From contig NZ_CP144164.1 in assembly GCF_037478005.1 (NCBI RefSeq), positions 806,001 through 870,000 on the forward strand: a stretch of DNA of 64,000 nucleotides, written 5' to 3'. The position numbers were made by a program, and so were the translations under genes. The stretch is from Alteromonas sp. M12. Its GTDB lineage: Bacteria; Pseudomonadota; Gammaproteobacteria; Enterobacterales; Alteromonadaceae. Positions 43,065-51,631 of the stretch are shown piece after piece (position 1 is the stretch's first letter; each line of letters starts with the position of its first letter). The notes beneath the pieces were generated by a model that saw only the letters and a list, made by a program, of their open reading frames with translations, had not been told where the DNA came from and did not search any database.

Positions 43065-43995
43065 GTTAATTGCAAGCTTGAGCTTGCTATGGCCATTGAT
43101 TAGTTACGCAGATTGCAACCAATTTGAGTTAACCCATAATATCGATGGCGAGCGTTTATGGAAGGACTTTAGCTACTTAGCATCAGATGAAATGCAAGGA
43201 CGTAAAAATCAGTCCTCTGGTTCTAAACTCGCTCAACAGTTTTTAGTCAATCGATTCTCTGAAATAGGATTGAAATCTTTTTCAGAGGATCAAAAATATC
43301 GACTGCCTTTTCGCTATGAAACAACTTTCTCACACATTGATGGTGTGAATATCGGCGGCTACCTTATGGGCAGAACTCATCCGCAACAATTCATTGTCAT
43401 AAGTGCGCATTATGATCACATTGGAACGCGCGGCACAAAAGTTTTTAATGGTGCTGATGACAACGCTTCTGGCGTTTCGGCAATGTTGGCGATAGCAGAC
43501 AAAATTGCTAAGCAAGGATCTGAATATTCGATCATTTTTCTGGCCACCGATGCCGAAGAAAAAGGCCTATATGGCTCTAAAGCATTCGTACAAAATCCGC
43601 CCGTTGAACTGCGCCAAATTAAGTACAACCTTAATTTAGATATGCTCTCGCAGAATCAAGGCAAAAATCGATTGTACGTTTCTGGTGCACGATATCATTC
43701 ACCATTTAAGAAGGTTGTAGCCCAAGCAATTGATGAGGCAGGGTTGTGCTTAGTTAATCAACACAGAAGAAACCAACGAGGCTATTCAATGGCAATGGGT
43801 TCAGATTGGCGCAAAGCCAGCGACCATGCTTCGTTTGGTAAAGTAGACATTCCCTATTTGTTCGTAGGTGTGAGCGAGCACGCTTTTTATCATACTGAAA
43901 AAGACACGGTAGAAACCGTTGATCCTGAATTTTTTCAAGCTGCTGTAGAGACGAGTTTTAACATCTTGAGGTTAATGGATAAATTACCAGAATAG
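43045..43995 (+). CDS. M28-family exported zinc peptidase
   Basis: The 316-residue protein has a signal peptide (MIVKNTKLIASLSLLWPLIS then YA|DC). The M28 metal ligands are seen in SAHYDHIG (His), NGADDNASG (bridging Asp), ATDAEEKGLYG (Glu-Glu), LNLDMLSQ (Asp) and AFYHTEKDTVE (His). Such enzymes are co-catalytic di-zinc aminopeptidases, probably periplasmic or secreted here. ATG 43045 begins the signal sequence; upstream codons in the same frame lie inside the TPR gene. The 20-base overlap suggests coupled translation. Confidence 0.87.
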   Translation: MIVKNTKLIASLSLLWPLISYADCNQFELTHNIDGERLWKDFSYLASDEMQGRKNQSSGSKLAQQFLVNRFSEIGLKSFSEDQKYRLPFRYETTFSHIDGVNIGGYLMGRTHPQQFIVISAHYDHIGTRGTKVFNGADDNASGVSAMLAIADKIAKQGSEYSIIFLATDAEEKGLYGSKAFVQNPPVELRQIKYNLNLDMLSQNQGKNRLYVSGARYHSPFKKVVAQAIDEAGLCLVNQHRRNQRGYSMAMGSDWRKASDHASFGKVDIPYLFVGVSEHAFYHTEKDTVETVDPEFFQAAVETSFNILRLMDKLPE

Positions 43996-44005
43996 AAAAC
44001 GGCGC

Positions 44006-44040
44006 AAAAAAAGGCACTTAACCTGAAAAGAAAAAGTGCC
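44006..44040 (-). terminator. Terminator for the minus-strand udk-nupC-oxygenase group
   Basis: GGCACTT (44013-44019) and AAGTGCC (44034-44040) form the stem. Read on the minus strand it is followed by seven T's (A's at 44006-44012). The loop is longish, 14 bases. Confidence 0.65.
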
Positions 44041-44078
44041 GATATTTAGCTGCTTCGCGACAGACTATGAAATTTATT

Positions 44079-44918
44079 TTAGGCTACGCCAAGCTCACGT
44101 AAACGTTCTTTCAAATAGCTATCCGCGGTGTGACGTTCTGATAAAACCACATCGGGACGAGGGTGTAAAAATAGTGGCAAAGAGATACGAGATTTAGTCA
44201 TATCTGCGCCCGCAGGGTTAACTACTCTGTGGGTAGTAGAAGGAAAATAACCACCAGAGGCTTCTTGCAACATATCGCCAATGTTGATGATCAGGTTGCC
44301 AAAATCACTGGGCACATCAATCCATTCATCGCCAGTGCCTTTCACTTGTAAACCCGGCTCATTCGCAGCAGGCAAAATGGTCAATAGATTAATGTCTTCA
44401 TGGGCAGCTGCGCGGATAGCATCGGCTTCTTCGTCACCTGTAAGTGGCGGATAATGTAAAATTCTAAGTAAGGTTTGCTCACTGTCTTTTATCATATTGC
44501 TAAGTGGTTGACTGTATAGTTTTGCTACATCAGCAGGAGAGTATTTTTCAACCCAAGTGAGTAATTCAGCTGCTAAATTCATGGCTGCCTGATAATAGGC
44601 CGCTGCTTCTTGTTTTAATTCCGCAGGGCATTTTCCCCAAGGGTAATAATGGAAATACTCTTTAATATCTTTTTTCTTAAACCCTTTAGCTGTTTCAGAT
44701 ACGCTGGTAGGGAAAAAACCATCTTGAGTTTCTTTATCGAACAAAAAGCTCTGTTTATCTTCGGAATCAAACCATGCTTGCCAATTTTTGTAAATCGACG
44801 ACACCGATGATTTCGATATTGGATGATTTTTTAAGACTCCGAATCCCGTTTTATGTAACGACTCGACAAATAATTTATCTGCCCCTGGCGTTGTATAATC
44901 TACTGCTTCTAATTTCAT
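44079..44918 (-). CDS. 2-oxoglutarate/Fe(II) dioxygenase, isopenicillin N synthase-like
   Basis: The 279-residue protein has the double-stranded beta-helix fold of the IPNS/2OG-Fe(II) family. Iron ligands are His and Asp in AAHEDINLLTIL and the distal His in STTHRVVNP; SRISLPLFLHP supplies the Arg-x-Ser that binds 2-oxoglutarate. The N-terminal DIOX_N-like part contains TGFGVLKNHPIS. The substrate is unknown. It lies 74 bases downstream of nupC on the same strand and may share its transcript, which would hint at a nucleoside or related compound. Confidence 0.85.
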   Translation of the reverse strand: MKLEAVDYTTPGADKLFVESLHKTGFGVLKNHPISKSSVSSIYKNWQAWFDSEDKQSFLFDKETQDGFFPTSVSETAKGFKKKDIKEYFHYYPWGKCPAELKQEAAAYYQAAMNLAAELLTWVEKYSPADVAKLYSQPLSNMIKDSEQTLLRILHYPPLTGDEEADAIRAAAHEDINLLTILPAANEPGLQVKGTGDEWIDVPSDFGNLIINIGDMLQEASGGYFPSTTHRVVNPAGADMTKSRISLPLFLHPRPDVVLSERHTADSYLKERLRELGVA

Positions 44919-44992
44919 AATATTTCCTGTGAATTACAGCAAAATCAATGTATTGCTGCAAATTTTGTATATTGTACTGGCGAGCAATTTAC

Positions 44993-46201
44993 CTATAAAG
45001 TAACAAACAGACCTGCTAACGCGGCACTCATTAAGTTAGATAAGGTTGCCGCTATCACTGCTTTTAATCCTAAACGCGCAATTTCTTTACGTCGTGTAGG
45101 AGCAAGTGCTCCTATGCCACCCATTAATATAGCAATGGAAGAAAAATTGGCGAATCCACAAAGCGCAAAGGTAATAATCGCTTGAGATTTCACTGATAAC
45201 TCTGCTTGATATTTAATGAAGTCCAAATAGGCAATGAATTCATTTACTACCATTTTTTGACCAATAAAACTGCCTGCCAAATTGGCTTCATCCCATGGCA
45301 CACCTAATACCCATGCTAAGGGTTGGAATAAATATCCTAATATCACTTGTAAGCTTAGCTCACCTTGTCCAAACCAGCCGCCGATGCCACCAATTAAACC
45401 ATTTAAGATGGCAATCAAGGCAATGAAGGCCAACAACATCGCCCCAACGTTTAAGGCCAACTGCAGACCTGAAGCGGCCCCCGTTGCGGCTGCATCAAAA
45501 ACATTGGCGTAGCTGTCGTCATCTTTTTGCAATTCATCTAATTCATTTTTGTAGGTTTCTGTTTCTGGCAAAATAATTTTCGCCATCAGTAAACCACCGG
45601 GCGCGGCCATAAAGCTTGCCGCTAACAAAAACTTAATATCTACACCTAACTGGGCATAACCTACCATTACCGCACCGGCAATGGACGCCAAACCACCAAC
45701 CATAATTGCGAACAGTTCTGAACTGGTCATTTGTGGAATAAAAGGTTTTACCACAAGAGGGGCTTCTGTCTGACCGACAAAAATATTAGCCGCTGCGGAC
45801 ATAGATTCTGGGCGACTGGTTTTTAAGAAGAACTGTAAAAATCCACCTATTAACCGAATAACCCATTGCATTACACCGATGTAATACAGAACCGCGATCA
45901 ACGAAGAAAAGAACACAATTGCAGGTAATACGTTAAAGGCAAAAATAAATCCTAGTGACTTATTACCCAAAGGACCAAATATAAAATCAATACCTGCTTG
46001 ACCCATATCCAAAACCCACTGCACGCCGGCAGACATTTTGAGCAGCGCGTCTTTGCCCGCAGGAACGTAAAGAATCAAAGCCCCTACAGTTGCTTGTATA
46101 AAAAAAGCTCCGCCAACTGTTCGCCAGTTGATGCTTTTACGGTGGGCTGACAAGCCATACGCTATGGCTATTAGCACCACAATTCCAAGTAAACCGATCA
46201 T
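44993..46201 (-). CDS. nupC: NupC-type concentrative nucleoside transporter
   Basis: The 402-residue membrane protein of the CNT family imports nucleosides with a cation. Signatures are [40 protein letters not shown] and the later [15 protein letters not shown] with [11 protein letters not shown]. Glutamates in the GQTEAP and VVNEF motifs bind the substrate in the family. AGGAAA precedes the start. It follows udk by 37 bases, so uptake and phosphorylation of uridine are encoded together. Confidence 0.9.
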   Translation of the reverse strand: MIGLLGIVVLIAIAYGLSAHRKSINWRTVGGAFFIQATVGALILYVPAGKDALLKMSAGVQWVLDMGQAGIDFIFGPLGNKSLGFIFAFNVLPAIVFFSSLIAVLYYIGVMQWVIRLIGGFLQFFLKTSRPESMSAAANIFVGQTEAPLVVKPFIPQMTSSELFAIMVGGLASIAGAVMVGYAQLGVDIKFLLAASFMAAPGGLLMAKIILPETETYKNELDELQKDDDSYANVFDAAATGAASGLQLALNVGAMLLAFIALIAILNGLIGGIGGWFGQGELSLQVILGYLFQPLAWVLGVPWDEANLAGSFIGQKMVVNEFIAYLDFIKYQAELSVKSQAIITFALCGFANFSSIAILMGGIGALAPTRRKEIARLGLKAVIAATLSNLMSAALAGLFVTL

Positions 46202-46238
46202 GGGATTTCCTTTTTATTATTATTTTTTTAGTTGATTT

Positions 46239-46868
46239 TTATTCATTAAGTAAAGCTTGTTGAATATGTGATTTAATCACATCCAACGCAATATAGTTTT
46301 CACCACCTTGGGTGACAATCACATCAGCGGTAAATCTACTTGGTGCAATAAACTGATGATACATTGGCTTCACGGTACTTTCGTACTGGTGAGCTACTGA
46401 TTCTAAAGTTCTGCCCCGTTCTGCAATGTCGCGTTTTATTCTGCGTAAAAGGCAAATATCCAGTGGCGTATCAACAAAGATCTTCACATTGTATAAAGGT
46501 TCTAAGTCAGGGCTTGCCAATAACATGATGCCTTCAACAATAATTACCGGCGCAGACTCCAAAACTTCTCGCTGTTTAAGTCGAGTATGGGTTTTGTAGC
46601 AGTAAGTTGGGTATTCAATGGGTTTGCCTTCTTTCAAGTCCTTTAAGTGCTTAACCAACAATTCATGCTCGAATGCTTTTGGATGATCGTAATTGTTTTT
46701 TTCACGTTCATGCATAGGCAAATGATCTTGGGCACGATAATAGTGATCTTCGCGCAAAATTTGCACAGGTCGGCCCTGTTGAGCAAATTCATTTAGTAGA
46801 TTTTCTGTAAACAAAGATTTACCAGAACCTGAAGCACCAGCAATCGCGATAATAAGTGGAGAAGCCAT
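46239..46868 (-). CDS. udk: Uridine kinase
   Basis: The enzyme phosphorylates uridine and cytidine with ATP or GTP in pyrimidine salvage. The 209-residue length fits Escherichia coli Udk (213). The P-loop is GASGSGKS (10-17). Further family segments are REDHYYRAQDHLPMHERE and NYDHPKAFEHELLVKHLK, and the phosphate-binding RIKRDIAERGR. It is the first gene of a minus-strand group with nupC. Confidence 0.93.
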   Translation of the reverse strand: MASPLIIAIAGASGSGKSLFTENLLNEFAQQGRPVQILREDHYYRAQDHLPMHEREKNNYDHPKAFEHELLVKHLKDLKEGKPIEYPTYCYKTHTRLKQREVLESAPVIIVEGIMLLASPDLEPLYNVKIFVDTPLDICLLRRIKRDIAERGRTLESVAHQYESTVKPMYHQFIAPSRFTADVIVTQGGENYIALDVIKSHIQQALLNE

Positions 46869-46981
46869 TTCGACCCTGAATCAATAAAAAACTTGGCAAA
46901 AGATACCAGTCATCGCAAAAAAAGTCAGTCTGAATAAAAAAAATTATACTAATTTGTTCAAAAATTAAGTATAAATTAGTC

Positions 46982-47023
46982 CTAGACTAAACGGTCTGAT
47001 TTGTATGTGACTGTTTAGTCTAG
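46982..47023. promoter_or_regulatory. Long hairpin upstream of the Oar-like receptor
   Basis: CTAGACTAAAC (46982-46992) pairs perfectly with GTTTAGTCTAG (47013-47023) over a 20-base loop. On the plus strand it is followed by a T-rich stretch. No plus-strand gene lies upstream, so it is not an obvious gene-end terminator. It could be a leader attenuator, the end of an unannotated small RNA or a protein-binding site. Confidence 0.45.
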
Positions 47024-47051
47024 ATTTTATTGTTTTTTACTAAAAATTGAA

Positions 47052-47067
47052 TTGACCAAGTGGTCAA
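47052..47067. promoter_or_regulatory. Perfect palindrome, possible operator
   Basis: TTGACCA-AG-TGGTCAA is a 16-base inverted repeat, 215 bases before the receptor start. The layout is typical of sites for dimeric repressors such as the TetR or GntR families. No regulator gene is adjacent. Confidence 0.45.
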
Positions 47068-47139
47068 GAAAGTAAATGAAAGGTTATAACGGTGTGGCTT
47101 TGGGGTTAATTTTAGAATTAAATTTTATTGCTGACACCT

Positions 47140-47157
47140 TAGTCATAAAAGTGTAAT
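47140..47157 (+). promoter_or_regulatory. Candidate Pho box upstream of the Oar-like receptor
   Basis: TAGTCAT-AAAA-GTGTAAT is a 7-4-7 direct repeat resembling the PhoB site CTGTCAT-N4-CTGTCAY, with the same AAAA centre as the site at 9761. It lies 125 bases upstream of the receptor start. The match is weaker than at 9761. Confidence 0.4.
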
Positions 47158-47282
47158 AATTGACCTGATACAATACGCCCGATTTGAAACTTAAGCATCT
47201 AAAGTTTCATGACGCAGCGCAACAAGACTGTGAATGAAAACTGGATGGGCAGAAAAGAACACACACTACTTAGGAAAACACA

Positions 47283-50200
47283 ATGTTTAAAAAAACCAAA
47301 CTGAATCGTATTGCGATTGCAGTGGCTATGTCTGTTGGCATGTCAACAGCAGCAATGGCTCAAGTTACCTCTTCAGGTATGAATGGGCAAATTGTAGGGC
47401 CAAATGGCAATCCTGCTGAAGGGACGGTAATTAAGGTTACTCACGTACCTACAGGTGCAGTTAAAACAACAACTGTTAACGCTGCAGGTACTTTCAACCT
47501 AGACGGCCTTAGAGTTGGTGGTCCATACACGATTGAAGTTGATTCAGATACTTACTCTGATCAAACCATCAATGATGTTTACTTGAACTTGGGTGAAACT
47601 GCATCAATCTATCGCGAGTTAGCTTCTGCAGGAAGCGTAGAGCGTATTGCAGTAACCGCTTCGCAAGTTAGCAGTCTATCTTTTGGTAAAATTGGCCCCG
47701 GCGCTAATTTCGACCTTTCTACTTTAGAAAATGCACCAGCTATAAACCGTGACATCACTGATATCGTTCGTATTGACCCTCGAGTTTATGTAGACGAAGG
47801 CGGTAACGGTGGAATTCAGTGTGTGGGTAAAAGCCCTCGCTTTAACAGTTTGACTGTTGACGGTGTTCGCATGAATGACTTGTTTGGTCTTAACTCCAAC
47901 GGTTACCCAACTGAAAGAATGCCTTTCTCTTACGATGCCATTGAAGGTGTTGCAGTAGAAATTGCTCCTTTTGATGTAATCTATGGTGGTTTCTCAGCGT
48001 GTAATATTAGTGCTGTAAGTAAAACAGGTACTAACGAAGTTCACGGTACGGCTTTCTACGATTATGGAAGCAACGACCTAAGAGGCGACTCTTTAGAAGG
48101 TGAAGACGTTAATATCGGTGATTACTCAGAAAAACGTTACGGATTTAGCATCGGTGCTCCACTAATCAAAGATACCTTATTCATCTTTGCTGCATATGAG
48201 AAACTAGAAGGTGCTAACTTATTCGACCGTGGTGTTATCGATTCAGGTGCTATCAACGAAGTTAATCTAACACAAACTCAACTAGATGAAATCATTCGCA
48301 TTTCCAATGATTTATATCAGTTTGATCCAGGCGCTGTTCCTTCAAGTCTTGCTAATGAAGATGAAAAAATCCTAATTAAATTAGACTGGAATATTAACGA
48401 ACAACACCGTGCTTCATTCACTTATAATTACAATGATGGTAATAACTTCTCTGAATCTGATGGCGATTCTGATGAGTTCGAACTAACAAGTCACTTGTAT
48501 GAGCGTGGCGCTGAAATGACATCTTACTCAGGTGTGCTTTATTCAGATTGGACAGATAACTTCACAACTGAAGTACGTGTTTCTTATACAGATTTAGATA
48601 ATCGTCAAAACTCACTTACCGGTGACGGTACTTTGTACGGAAACGATTTTGGTGAAGTTAAACTTTTCTTAGATGACGTTACTGTTTACCTAGGTTCTGA
48701 TGATAGTCGCCAAGCCAATGATTTGGATTGGGATGCGTTGAGCCTTATGTTCCGTGGTAATTACTACTTCGATAATGGTCACACGCTAACTTTCGGTTAT
48801 GAAAGCGACAAGTTAGATGTATTTAACATCTTCGTTCAACACGCAGAAACTTCACTTTCCTTCGATAGCATTGAAGACTTTGAAAATGGTTACGCAAGTG
48901 ATGTTGAATATGGTGGTGCTTTCTCTGGTAATTTTGACGACCGCGCTGCAAGCTGGGGATACACTGCCCACAGTACTTACATTCAAGACGAGTTTTACTT
49001 AACAGATGATTTGAAAGTAATTGCTGGTTTACGTTATGACTGGATCACTTCTTCTGATCACCCTGAAGAGAATGCTGACTTTCTTGCTCAAAATGGTTAC
49101 AGTAACTCTGCTAACCTAGATGGCGTAAGTCTTTTACAACCTCGTATTGGCCTTAACTACACGCTAAATGACAGCACTGAAATACGTGGTGGTGTTGGCT
49201 TGTTCTCTGGTGGTAACCCGAACGTTTGGATGTCAAATAACTACTCAGGTACTAACGTAGCTGGTGGTGAAGTTGACGGCGGTGACTTCGGTTACGACGA
49301 TGGTTCTCGTAGCTTGTTCGACGATGACGTTGTTTGGGTTAATGTTGAAGATGGCGCTCCTGTAGGCCCTGGTTACGGCGTTCCGTCTGAACTAGATGCG
49401 TTGGTGGATAGTGGTGTTGCTTCTAACTTCGAGTCTAACAACCTAGACCCAGATTTTGACATGCCAAGTGAGTGGAAATTATCTGCTGGTGTAACACACG
49501 TGACTGAATCTGACTATATTCTAAATGCAGATTTATTAGTGTCGTTTACTCAAGACCAAGCGATGATCAAATACGTAGGTATTGAAGAAGTAGGTTTTAC
49601 TGACGAAGGTTATGTTGATTATGACCGCAATGGATATGGTTCACTTGAATTAACTAATTCTGGCGAAGTATCAACTTCTTACTCACTAACCACTACACTA
49701 CAAAAGTCGTGGGATAATGGTATGCGTTTGGTAGCTGGTTATTCTTATAACCATGCCGAAGATGTACAACCAATGACTAGTTCGGTTGCTTTCTCTAACT
49801 ATCAATATAGAGCGTTCACTAATCCTAATGAAGACGTTTCTTCATTATCAGATTGGAACATTGAGCACCGTCTTACTGCAGACTTTAGTTATGTTGTTGA
49901 ACTAATCCCTGGACTAGATACACGCTTTAACGTTTATGCGTTAACTCAATCTGGTCGTCCTTATAGCTTTGCCCGTACTGATGGTAATAGCGTATTTGGA
50001 TACACTCCATACCTAGATAGCGACAGTGTGTTGCCAATTGGTGTTGAGCGTAATAGCGAAGAAAGTAGCTGGTGGACTAAAGTTGATATTGCTGTAAGAC
50101 AAGAAATACCTGCTTTCTCTGAAGATCACAGTGCTTCAGTAAGTATCACTATCGATAACTTTACCAATATGTTAAATGATGATTGGGGTATCTTAGAAGA

Positions 50201-50303
50201 AGTTAACTATAACACTGCTCGACTAGGTGATACTTCACCAGAAAGTCGTCAAGGTGATGCTTCTTTATGGGAAATGCGCTTAGGTATTAGCTACAAATTC
50301 TAA
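47283..50303 (+). CDS. Oar-like TonB-dependent outer-membrane receptor
   Basis: The 1006-residue protein has a signal peptide (ending AMAQ), an N-terminal carboxypeptidase-regulatory-like beta-sandwich (about 30-115, MNGQIVGPNGNPAEGTVIKV), then VERIAVTASQ, a plug domain (about 135-240, RDITDIVRIDPRVYVDEGG) and a large barrel that ends WEMRLGISYKF, with terminal Phe. This order is that of Oar/OmpA-related TonB receptors of marine proteobacteria, as opposed to siderophore receptors. The ligand is unknown; a nearby candidate Pho box suggests phosphate-related use. A strong terminator follows. Confidence 0.88.
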   Translation: MFKKTKLNRIAIAVAMSVGMSTAAMAQVTSSGMNGQIVGPNGNPAEGTVIKVTHVPTGAVKTTTVNAAGTFNLDGLRVGGPYTIEVDSDTYSDQTINDVYLNLGETASIYRELASAGSVERIAVTASQVSSLSFGKIGPGANFDLSTLENAPAINRDITDIVRIDPRVYVDEGGNGGIQCVGKSPRFNSLTVDGVRMNDLFGLNSNGYPTERMPFSYDAIEGVAVEIAPFDVIYGGFSACNISAVSKTGTNEVHGTAFYDYGSNDLRGDSLEGEDVNIGDYSEKRYGFSIGAPLIKDTLFIFAAYEKLEGANLFDRGVIDSGAINEVNLTQTQLDEIIRISNDLYQFDPGAVPSSLANEDEKILIKLDWNINEQHRASFTYNYNDGNNFSESDGDSDEFELTSHLYERGAEMTSYSGVLYSDWTDNFTTEVRVSYTDLDNRQNSLTGDGTLYGNDFGEVKLFLDDVTVYLGSDDSRQANDLDWDALSLMFRGNYYFDNGHTLTFGYESDKLDVFNIFVQHAETSLSFDSIEDFENGYASDVEYGGAFSGNFDDRAASWGYTAHSTYIQDEFYLTDDLKVIAGLRYDWITSSDHPEENADFLAQNGYSNSANLDGVSLLQPRIGLNYTLNDSTEIRGGVGLFSGGNPNVWMSNNYSGTNVAGGEVDGGDFGYDDGSRSLFDDDVVWVNVEDGAPVGPGYGVPSELDALVDSGVASNFESNNLDPDFDMPSEWKLSAGVTHVTESDYILNADLLVSFTQDQAMIKYVGIEEVGFTDEGYVDYDRNGYGSLELTNSGEVSTSYSLTTTLQKSWDNGMRLVAGYSYNHAEDVQPMTSSVAFSNYQYRAFTNPNEDVSSLSDWNIEHRLTADFSYVVELIPGLDTRFNVYALTQSGRPYSFARTDGNSVFGYTPYLDSDSVLPIGVERNSEESSWWTKVDIAVRQEIPAFSEDHSASVSITIDNFTNMLNDDWGILEEVNYNTARLGDTSPESRQGDASLWEMRLGISYKF

Positions 50304-50323
50304 TTTGTAAGTTAAACCAATGT

Positions 50324-50353
50324 AAAAGCCGGTCTTTATGACCGGCTTTTTTG
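50324..50353 (+). terminator. Terminator after the Oar-like receptor
   Basis: AAAAGCCGGTC (50324-50334) pairs with GACCGGCTTTT (50340-50350), followed by T's. It begins 21 bases after the stop codon. Confidence 0.92.
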
Positions 50354-50412
50354 TGTTTGAAGGTAAGATATACTAATAGATTCGAGGTATTTAATATGCG
50401 GGTTGATAAAAA

Positions 50413-51603
50413 ATGAAGTTCTTTTCGATAATCTTAGGAGTGCTAATCGCAATGCAATTAGTTAGCTGTGCTAATTCTCAACCAACAATTCGAGTGGCGA
50501 CCTTTAATGTGAGTATGGAAGCGGACAATTATCGAGGGACAGAAGCGCAGCAAAACCAGCATGATCCGACTTTGTTGTTTAAGCATTTAGCCACAGGCGA
50601 TAACCAACAGATAAAAAATATTGCACAGATTATTCAACGAATTCGGCCTGATATTATTCTGCTAAATGAGTTTGATTACAGCAGCGATCCGTCGTTGGGT
50701 CCTGACGCTTTTATCAACAATTATTTGCAGGTTTCACAGCAAGGGCAGCGGGCTATTGATTACCCATATTTTTACTATGCACCGGTCAACACAGGGGTTG
50801 CTAGCGGTGTTGACTTAAATAACGACGATAAAATAGAAAACTCAGGTAGTGATGCTTTTGGTTTTGGTCGTTATCCTGGACAGTATGGGATGTTGCTATT
50901 GAGCCGCTATCCCATTGATTTGCAGGGCGCTCGAACTTTCCAAAAGTTCTTGTGGAAAGACATGCCTCACAACACTTTAGGGAAAATTAAGAACACCGAT
51001 GGTAGTGCTTGGTATTCACCTGAGGCGATTCAAATCTTACGCTTATCGTCTAAATCCCATTGGGATATTCCGATTAACATAGAAGGTAAGACGGTACATG
51101 TTCTTGCGAGTCATCCAACTCCTCCGGTATTTGATGGGCCGGAAAATCGTAATGGTTTGCGAAATCATGATGAAATTCAATTTTGGAATGATTATTTAGA
51201 CGCCGGTTCAAAAGCTGACTATATCTATGATGATAAGGGCAACAGAGGCGGCTTCAGTGGCGAGCGTTTTGTTATATTAGGGGATTTGAATGCATCTGCA
51301 AATGAAGGCGATGGAGAACGCACTATGATGGCTGATTTACTTGCTCATCCCCGTGTTGCTCAACACGAATTACCCAAAAGTGCTGGTGCGAAAGAGTCAA
51401 ACTTGAATAACCCTAATGCCAAATATCATACCGCAAAGTGGGGCTTAACTGTTGACTATGTGCTGCCATCTAAAGCTGGCCTTTCAATACTCGACTCAGG
51501 GGTATTCTGGCCCAGTAAAAGTGAGCCAGGTAGTGAATTAGTTGAAGAACGACAAGCATCATCTGATCATCGCCTAGTGTGGCGCGAAGTTGAGTTGAAA
51601 TAA
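50413..51603 (+). CDS. Lipid-anchored endonuclease/exonuclease/phosphatase-fold protein
   Basis: The 396-residue protein has a lipoprotein signal (lipobox LVSC-A at about 16-20). The EEP-fold active-site landmarks are ATFNVSMEADN (Asn), IILLNEFDY (metal-binding Glu), GDLNASANEGDG (Asp/Asn) and SSDHRLVW (final Asp-His). Members hydrolyse phosphodiesters or phosphomonoesters of nucleic acids, lipids or small molecules. The extracytoplasmic location, next to an Oar-like receptor with a candidate Pho box, suggests release of phosphate from organic sources, but this is inference. No clear ribosome site precedes ATG 50413. Confidence 0.82.
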   Translation: MKFFSIILGVLIAMQLVSCANSQPTIRVATFNVSMEADNYRGTEAQQNQHDPTLLFKHLATGDNQQIKNIAQIIQRIRPDIILLNEFDYSSDPSLGPDAFINNYLQVSQQGQRAIDYPYFYYAPVNTGVASGVDLNNDDKIENSGSDAFGFGRYPGQYGMLLLSRYPIDLQGARTFQKFLWKDMPHNTLGKIKNTDGSAWYSPEAIQILRLSSKSHWDIPINIEGKTVHVLASHPTPPVFDGPENRNGLRNHDEIQFWNDYLDAGSKADYIYDDKGNRGGFSGERFVILGDLNASANEGDGERTMMADLLAHPRVAQHELPKSAGAKESNLNNPNAKYHTAKWGLTVDYVLPSKAGLSILDSGVFWPSKSEPGSELVEERQASSDHRLVWREVELK

Positions 51604-51631
51604 CCTACATATTGTAGGTTAACCCTTGCGA

